In this document: positions 41,828 through 47,423 of the stretch, in pieces
Layout of the letters: each line of letters opens with the position of its first letter
Position numbering within the stretch: position 1 is the stretch's first letter
NCBI RefSeq assembly: GCF_900129025.1
Contig: NZ_FQUM01000016.1
Location: 1 to 47,423 of the forward strand
Reading direction: 5' to 3'
Origin: Mariniphaga anaerophila
GTDB taxonomy: Bacteria > Bacteroidota > Bacteroidia > Bacteroidales > Prolixibacteraceae
Length of the DNA stretch: 47,423 bases
Program-made: the position numbers and the translations under genes
Notes under the pieces: model-generated
Told to the model about the DNA's origin: nothing
Seen by the model: only the letters and a program-made list of their open reading frames with translations
Database searches by the model: none

Positions 41828-44800
41828 ATGAAGAAAATCCGAATTATCGGGAGAGATATCTCTCCTTTTTGGAACAAATGCTTTAGACTTATGAAACTAA
41901 CATTTTTGTTCTTTTTTATCGGGCTGATGCATTTATATGCAAGTGTGTACAGCCAAACTACTACGCTTTCGCTGGAAATGCGAAACGCGAGAGTGGCCGA
42001 AGTTCTTGACGCAATCGAGAACCAGTCTGAATTTCGTTTTGCATACAGTTCTGGTTTTGTTGATCTCAACCGGGAAGTAACTGTTGACATTCACAACAAA
42101 ACAATCGACGAATCACTTAAATTAATATTTGCCGGAACTGGTGTAGAATATGGTATTTTTGATCGTCACATTATTCTTTACCTGGAAGGAATGGATGCCT
42201 CTGGTAACCACCGGAAGGGAATGTCTATGACCGATCAGCAACAGGCCGTTTCCGGACAGGTAACTGATACCAACGGGCAGCCTTTGCCGGGTGTAACTGT
42301 TGTGGTAAAAGGTACTACTCAGGGTACAGTAACCAATGCCGACGGAAACTACTCTTTCGCCGGTGTTTCGAGTGATGCGACGTTGCAGTTTTCGTTTGTG
42401 GGTATGCGTACCGAGGAAGTTGAGGTAGGTACTCAAAGCCTTATAAACATTGTACTGGAGGACGAATCTATCGGCATTGAAGAAGTTGTTGCCGTTGGGT
42501 ACGGAACAATGAAAAAGAATGACTTAACCGGTAGTGTCAGCCAGGTTTCCGGAGAAGATTTGAAAAACGTGGGAGTTCGTTCCGCTGCAGATGCTTTGCA
42601 GGGACGGTCTGCCGGGGTAATGGTAACTTCTACCAGTGGAAGCCCGGGGTCTATGGGAGCTGTCAGAATCAGAGGTGTCGGAACCGTTAATAACAACGAC
42701 CCGCTTTTCGTAGTTGACGGACTGCCTCAGTCAGGCATTGGCTGGCTTAATCCCAACGACATCGAATCAATCGAAATTCTGAAAGATGCTTCTGCTACAT
42801 CTATTTACGGTGCACGTGCGGCAAACGGGGTTATTATGGTAACAACAAAATCAGGTAAAACCGGCGAGCAATATTCAAGTAGTGTTTCGTTCGACATGTA
42901 CGTTGGTTTTCAGAATCCTGAAAAACGGTACAATATGTTAAACGCAGAGCAGTTTATGGAGTTTAAAAACAGAGCGTACACCGCTACCGGGCAGGCGCTT
43001 TTAGACGATTTTTCCACTGCTGAAAAGAGGGAGCAAATTCTTCAGTTCCTTGAAAAAAATACCGGAAGCCGGGAAGGTACCGACTGGTGGAATGAAATTA
43101 TGAATAAAAATGCTCCGATGCAAAGTTACAATGTTGCAGTTTCCGGAGGATTAAAGAAAATGAATTACCATTCGAGCCTTGGTTACATGGGGCAGGACGG
43201 TATTGTAAAGAATTCCGATTACGAACGTATCTCCTGGAGGAATACGTTGAATTCAGAATTGACAGACTGGTTTAAATTGTCGGCAAACGTTGGTATTATT
43301 TATGAAGATCGCCGTAATATCGATGAAGCAAATCCTTATTCCGGAACAATTTTCTCTGCCATGACGGCGGACCCGATTACTCCCGTGTATCGCGACAACC
43401 TTGTTGATGTTCCTTCATTTCTTGCTGCTAAGTTGATGTCGGGGTACGAGCCCAGTAATCCGTTCTCAAAATATGCCGGTATTCTTTATTCCAATAAACC
43501 TAACCCGGTGGCGCAGGTAAATCTAATGGGCCAAAGTATTTGGGAAGGAATCGCCATAAAAAGCGGGTTGAAAAGTGAGGTTTCGCTGTTTCCTTGGTTA
43601 AAATTCAGAACTAATTTTGGTCTGGATTTGAGCAGAGGTATTTCAAAAGGTTTCACTCCTTCGTATTACCTGAACGGGTATCAGAATTCCACAGATGCAA
43701 GAGTTAGCCGGACGTACTACAACACCAATTACTGGGTTTGGGACAACACCCTTACTTTCGAAAAAACATTCGATTTACACCATGTGTTGGCAATGGTTGG
43801 TACTTCTGCAGAGCAGAATAAATACGAACAAACAGGCGCATCAAAAGACGGAACAATCAATAACAACGAAGATCAGCGCATTTTAAACGCAGCAACGAAA
43901 AATCCGGCAGCCAGTGGCTACGATGTTACAAGCTCAATTAACTCCTATTTTGGCAGGTTCTTTTATACTTACCACGACAGGTATTTGCTGACCGTTAACG
44001 TTCGCCGCGACGGATCGTCAAATTTTGCAGAAGGAAACAGGTGGGGAGTTTTTCCGTCGTTTTCTGTTGGCTGGATTTTCAGTGAAGAAGAGTTCGCCAA
44101 AAAGTACGATTTCCTTTCTCTGGGAAAACTTCGTTTAGGGGCTGGTGAAATAGGAAACCACAACATAGGAAGTGGAGCTTACTTGTCTACTTTTGGCAAC
44201 AGCGGCTACTACGTTTTTGGTAACCCGAGAATGCCATTTTTAAGTGGAGGACGCACCGGCGTTGGAAATCCCAACATCCAATGGGAAACCACAAAACAGA
44301 TCAATATTGGGTTGGATGTAGGTCTCTTCAATAATAAAATTACGTTCACTACCGATTACTTTAAAAAGACAACAGAAGACATGTTGGTTCAGGTACCGCT
44401 GCCAACATCGTTTGGTTATCCCAATACTCCGTGGACCAACGCGGGAAGTGTAGAAAATAAAGGGTTCGAATTTGAGGTGAGCTACAAAGAGAGAATTCGT
44501 GAATTCAGATTTTCTGTAGATGCCAACCTTTTTACGTTTAAAAATAAAGTGATAAGCCTTGGTGGTGGCGAGCCCATTAACGGATCTACCCACCTCGGAA
44601 ACATGACACATACCAGAACCGAAGTTGGAATGCCTATTGGTTATTTCTACGGCTGGAAAACAGACGGTATATTCCAGTCCCAGTCAGAAATAGATGCGTA
44701 TGTAGGCGCAGATGGAGCACTTATTCAGCCAACTGCTTTGCCGGGTGACCTTAAGTTTTTGGATATAAACGGAGTGGATGAAGACGGCAATGTGGTAGAA

Positions 44801-45346
44801 GGGCCGGACGGCGTATTAAACGATGCCGACAGAACAATGGTTGGTAACCCGTTCCCTGATTTTACATGGGGCTTAACGCTAGGTGCCGAATACAAAGGAT
44901 TCGATTTGTCAATCTTCTTCCAGGGATCGGTAGGAAACGACATTCTTAATATTATTAAATATGATATTCGTTCAGGAGCCGGATGGTACAATGCTCCCGA
45001 CGATATGCTTGACATTGCCTGGAACGGAGCCGGTACATCAAATACCCAGTTCGCAATTAGTGCCAATTCAAGGCAAAATCTTCAAATGTCAGATTGGTAT
45101 GTTGAGGACGGAACCTATGTGCGATTAAAAAATGTTCAGCTTGGCTACACAATACCCAAACAGTTGTTGAAGAATTTGAACAACAGCATCAGAGTATGGG
45201 TTGGAGGCCAAAACCTGTTGACAATAACCAATTACACCGGGCTCGATCCTGAAATTGGTTCTTCAGATCCCAAATTTATGGGTATCGATCAGGGATTCTA
45301 TCCGCAATCCCGCATTTTTATGATGGGTGTTAATGCAACATTTTAA
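41828..45346 (+). CDS. SusC-family TonB-dependent receptor with STN signalling domain (module 2)
   Basis: Outer-membrane glycan importer of 1172 residues. The signal peptide (about 1-43) has a long charged front. The STN domain (about 45-118, LSLEMRNARVAEVLDAIENQ) marks it as a signalling receptor for the FecR encoded upstream. Next come a carboxypeptidase-regulatory-like domain (about 138-205, PLPGVTVVVKGTTQGT), TonB box and plug (VVAVGYGTMKKNDLTGS, LQGRSAGVMVTS), and the barrel ending FMMGVNATF. It differs strongly from the module 1 receptor in the barrel loops, so a different glycan is expected. The hairpin pair before it may set its expression relative to fecR. Confidence 0.95.
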   Translation: MKKIRIIGRDISPFWNKCFRLMKLTFLFFFIGLMHLYASVYSQTTTLSLEMRNARVAEVLDAIENQSEFRFAYSSGFVDLNREVTVDIHNKTIDESLKLIFAGTGVEYGIFDRHIILYLEGMDASGNHRKGMSMTDQQQAVSGQVTDTNGQPLPGVTVVVKGTTQGTVTNADGNYSFAGVSSDATLQFSFVGMRTEEVEVGTQSLINIVLEDESIGIEEVVAVGYGTMKKNDLTGSVSQVSGEDLKNVGVRSAADALQGRSAGVMVTSTSGSPGSMGAVRIRGVGTVNNNDPLFVVDGLPQSGIGWLNPNDIESIEILKDASATSIYGARAANGVIMVTTKSGKTGEQYSSSVSFDMYVGFQNPEKRYNMLNAEQFMEFKNRAYTATGQALLDDFSTAEKREQILQFLEKNTGSREGTDWWNEIMNKNAPMQSYNVAVSGGLKKMNYHSSLGYMGQDGIVKNSDYERISWRNTLNSELTDWFKLSANVGIIYEDRRNIDEANPYSGTIFSAMTADPITPVYRDNLVDVPSFLAAKLMSGYEPSNPFSKYAGILYSNKPNPVAQVNLMGQSIWEGIAIKSGLKSEVSLFPWLKFRTNFGLDLSRGISKGFTPSYYLNGYQNSTDARVSRTYYNTNYWVWDNTLTFEKTFDLHHVLAMVGTSAEQNKYEQTGASKDGTINNNEDQRILNAATKNPAASGYDVTSSINSYFGRFFYTYHDRYLLTVNVRRDGSSNFAEGNRWGVFPSFSVGWIFSEEEFAKKYDFLSLGKLRLGAGEIGNHNIGSGAYLSTFGNSGYYVFGNPRMPFLSGGRTGVGNPNIQWETTKQINIGLDVGLFNNKITFTTDYFKKTTEDMLVQVPLPTSFGYPNTPWTNAGSVENKGFEFEVSYKERIREFRFSVDANLFTFKNKVISLGGGEPINGSTHLGNMTHTRTEVGMPIGYFYGWKTDGIFQSQSEIDAYVGADGALIQPTALPGDLKFLDINGVDEDGNVVEGPDGVLNDADRTMVGNPFPDFTWGLTLGAEYKGFDLSIFFQGSVGNDILNIIKYDIRSGAGWYNAPDDMLDIAWNGAGTSNTQFAISANSRQNLQMSDWYVEDGTYVRLKNVQLGYTIPKQLLKNLNNSIRVWVGGQNLLTITNYTGLDPEIGSSDPKFMGIDQGFYPQSRIFMMGVNATF

Positions 45347-45363
45347 TTTTTAAAACTTAAACA

Positions 45364-46977
45364 ATGAAAAGCAAATATTATTTTTTGGTCATATTAATCT
45401 TTTGTATTGCCGGGTGCTCAGAAGATTTTCTGGATAATCCGCCAAAAGGGTCTTTCTCTGAGGAGGTGTTTTTTAAGACTGAAGATGCCGGGATAAAAAC
45501 TGTTGTTGGTTGCTACAAACCAATGGACGACCATTGGAACTTTCAGGTAATGTGGTACGACGTGGGGAATATTATTACCGATGATTCCAATAAAGGAGGC
45601 TCCGATGCCGGTGACGGTATCCGGAAAACCGAAGTAGGGAGTGGAAGACCTCTGCCAACAAATGTAATGTTGAATAATTTGTGGAATCACCGATACAGTG
45701 CCATTGCAAAATGTAACACTGCTCTCGAAAATATTACACTGGAAACACCGCTGATTAAAGCTGGCGGAGCTTATGTAACCGATGGGGAAAAAGCCAGATA
45801 CATCGCTGAAGTTAAATTCTTACGTGGATTTTATTATTACGGTTTGGTTACTGTCTTTGGCGGAGTTCCGGTTGTTACAACAACCCTTTCTCCAGATGAG
45901 AAGAATTCTTTAACGCGGGGAAGTATCGATGAAGTTAAACAGCAAATTTATAACGATTTGCAGGCGTGCATTGACGAGCCTAATATGCCCACCAGCGCCT
46001 CTTTGCCAAGTGCTGAATTTGGCCGGGTAACAAAAGATATTGCCTATGCTTTTAAAGCGAGGGTACATATGTTTTTCGACGAATATGCACCGGCAAAAGA
46101 TGCAGCCTGGCAGGTTATTAATTCCGGAACATTTGGACTTCAGGACGATTACCAGGATCTGTTTAATAGTTATGAAGACGGATATTTCTCAAAAGAATCT
46201 GTTTTTACAATTTTAAGGGAATACAATCCCGGTTATACCGGCTCCAGTGTTGTGCCGCAGATGAATATCGGCCGAAATAATTTAGGAGGCTGGGGAGGCG
46301 ACTGCCCCACTCAGGATTTGGTAGATGAATACGAAGTTGGAGATGCCCGGTTAATTCATACGGTTATTCAGGATGGTGACGAATTTATGAAGAATGACGG
46401 ATCAATTGAAGTTCATAATTATACCGGATACGATAATAATACCGGTTACCACAGCAGAAAAGCTTATGTTCCTCACCAACGCAGACCCGACGGTGGCCTT
46501 TGGCAGATCGACTGGACGTTCTACCTGATTCGTTATTCAGATGTATTATTAACCTACGCCGAAGCACTGCTGGAAACAGGAGGTGACAAGCAGGAAGTGG
46601 CTAACTATATCAATATGGTTAGGCGGAGAGCTTTCCTAACAACATCGCGCACCGACGACTGGGCATATATGCGCCAGATTGTGATTCCGGAAGTTACCGA
46701 ACAAGAGTTCGAGTCAAATTACAAGGTAAAAGCTTCAGACGATTTGAAAGCCGCAATTAAGCACGAACGGAGGGTCGAACTCGGAATGGAAGGCCTCAGG
46801 TATTACGACTTAATGAGGTGGGGCGATTTTATCTCAACCATGCAGGCATTCTCTAAGCTTCCGTATGCAAACGGTAAAGGAGCAAAAGTAGATAGCGAAA
46901 CATGGCCTTACCCGATTCCTCAAACGGAAATTGATAGAACTGCTGGCTCCATAAAACAGAATCCGGGATACGATTAA
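45364..46977 (+). CDS. SusD/RagB-family glycan-binding lipoprotein (module 2)
   Basis: A surface lipoprotein of 537 residues; the signal ends in CIAGC (Cys18). SusD features are the N-terminal DFLDNPPKGSFSEEVFF, KARYIAEVKFLRGFYYYGLV, the LIRYSDVLLTYAEALLE segment, RRVELGMEGLRYYDLMRWGD, and the typical C-terminal end YPIPQTEID followed by QNPGYD. It starts 17 bases after susC. It hands glycan to the SusC barrel. No enzyme gene follows within the window before a terminator and the oxidoreductase. Confidence 0.95.
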   Translation: MKSKYYFLVILIFCIAGCSEDFLDNPPKGSFSEEVFFKTEDAGIKTVVGCYKPMDDHWNFQVMWYDVGNIITDDSNKGGSDAGDGIRKTEVGSGRPLPTNVMLNNLWNHRYSAIAKCNTALENITLETPLIKAGGAYVTDGEKARYIAEVKFLRGFYYYGLVTVFGGVPVVTTTLSPDEKNSLTRGSIDEVKQQIYNDLQACIDEPNMPTSASLPSAEFGRVTKDIAYAFKARVHMFFDEYAPAKDAAWQVINSGTFGLQDDYQDLFNSYEDGYFSKESVFTILREYNPGYTGSSVVPQMNIGRNNLGGWGGDCPTQDLVDEYEVGDARLIHTVIQDGDEFMKNDGSIEVHNYTGYDNNTGYHSRKAYVPHQRRPDGGLWQIDWTFYLIRYSDVLLTYAEALLETGGDKQEVANYINMVRRRAFLTTSRTDDWAYMRQIVIPEVTEQEFESNYKVKASDDLKAAIKHERRVELGMEGLRYYDLMRWGDFISTMQAFSKLPYANGKGAKVDSETWPYPIPQTEIDRTAGSIKQNPGYD

Positions 46978-47024
46978 TAAATACGTAGAATAAATTTTAT
47001 AAAGTAGATTAAGATACTTGAGTG

Positions 47025-47100
47025 GCTGCCAAAAAATGATTGCATTGTCGGGATTTTCCGGAAACGGGGTGTTCAAAGTCGACAGGTATTTTTTGGCAGC
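47025..47100 (+). terminator. Long-loop inverted repeat, probable terminator after susD (module 2)
   Basis: GCTGCCAAAAAAT (47025-47037) and ATTTTTTGGCAGC (47088-47100) are a perfect 13-bp inverted repeat around 50 bases, with TTATTTTTTC just beyond. This is the main feature of the 300-base gap (46978-47277) before the oxidoreductase. The large loop is unusual for a simple terminator. Confidence 0.65.
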
Positions 47101-47277
47101 TTATTTTTTCTCCAAATAATTGAATTAGAAATTAATTGTCGGAAGGATTGTGAAAAAAATGAATTTCAAAGAAGTGCTTCTTCGGGAAATAACTCAGATC
47201 TGGTAATTGAGTGTAGCATTTTGAATAAGCGTTTTGTTGTGTTCATGCTTTTCTTTCGATGTCAAATATTAAATACC

Positions 47278-47423
47278 ATGACCAATATTAACCGAAGGAA
47301 ATTTGTAAAAGCCACGGCCCTGGCAGGTGCCGGGCTGACCATTGTACCCGGCACCGTGCTGGGCAAACGTTTCGGCCACGTATCGCCAAGCGACAAGCTG
47401 AACATTGCCGGAGTAGGCGTAGG
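47278..47423 (+). CDS. Gfo/Idh/MocA-family oxidoreductase, N-terminus (cut by window end)
   Basis: Only the first 48 codons are present. The protein begins MTNINRRKFVKATALAGAG, a Tat signal with the RRKF pair, then a hydrophobic stretch, a linker and SDKLNIAGVGVG, which opens a Rossmann domain in the manner of exported Gfo/Idh/MocA oxidoreductases. Such proteins in glycan-use loci oxidise or reduce sugars, and some act as glycosidases by an NAD-dependent mechanism. The coding DNA is visibly richer in G and C than the genes before it, though the sample is short. Confidence 0.75.
   Translation, partial: MTNINRRKFVKATALAGAGLTIVPGTVLGKRFGHVSPSDKLNIAGVGV

Noticed and set aside
1-47423. CRISPR array, transposase or prophage
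   Set aside because: No regularly spaced repeats, no transposase, integrase or phage structural genes were seen. The leader copies are too few and too far apart for a CRISPR array.
1-47423. tRNA genes near the rRNA operon end or in the larger gaps
   Set aside because: No cloverleaf with GTTCRA-type T-loop and matching acceptor stem was found by eye in the intergenic stretches.

Overview
The window reads as chromosomal DNA of a Bacteroidota bacterium, most likely an environmental or marine member of the Marinilabiliales/Prolixibacteraceae type; the genus is my inference. The evidence is two SusC/SusD pairs, FecI-like sigma factors paired with FecR anti-sigmas, type IX secretion (T9SS) C-terminal sorting domains, AT-rich intergenic DNA, no consistent Shine-Dalgarno motifs, and -7 boxes of the TAnnTTTG type.

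Layout. 1-90: the 3' end of a 5S rRNA and the terminator of an rRNA operon. 163-1755: an O-antigen ligase-like membrane protein. 1982-11787: a uronic-acid-polysaccharide block with a GH88 unsaturated glucuronyl hydrolase, a PL12 heparinase III-like lyase, two related choice-of-anchor-J proteins and a 1420-residue NHL/PL8-like/T9SS lyase. It has no SusC/D and no sulfatase of its own. 11956-15590: housekeeping genes, namely a GT2 glycosyltransferase (minus strand), an exported Mn-type superoxide dismutase, and a compact DUF2520 / KdsC / Maf operon. 15591-16225: a gene-free stretch rich in inverted repeats. 16226-23661: the first ECF sigma / FecR / SusC (with STN domain) / SusD module. 24120-39750: a large degradation block with a GH106-like enzyme, two GH28 enzymes, a short GH28-derived protein without catalytic residues, a parallel beta-helix enzyme, a UroD-like protein, a C69 dipeptidase, a GH92 mannosidase and a KduI/IolB isomerase. 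40003-46977: a second ECF sigma / FecR / SusC / SusD module. 47278-end: the start of a Tat-exported Gfo/Idh/MocA oxidoreductase.

How it works together (inference). Each STN-bearing SusC would import oligosaccharide captured by its SusD and signal through FecR to its ECF sigma factor. The GH28, GH106 and beta-helix enzymes suggest a rhamnose- and galacturonate-containing glycan. GH92 and the C69 peptidase hint that the substrate is attached to protein or that host glycoprotein is also used. KduI/IolB would feed uronate products to central metabolism.

The most interesting signals are non-coding. A leader element of about 120 bp abuts the start codon of three unrelated genes, and a diverged fourth copy keeps the same stem with compensatory base changes. 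In two copies a 16-codon upstream reading frame is fused in frame to the gene; in the third, one missing A turns it into a separate reading frame overlapping the start as ATGA. Separately, both fecR-susC gaps carry a pair of hairpins at nearly the same distance from susC, and both hairpins of the second gap have the loop CGGCAA.
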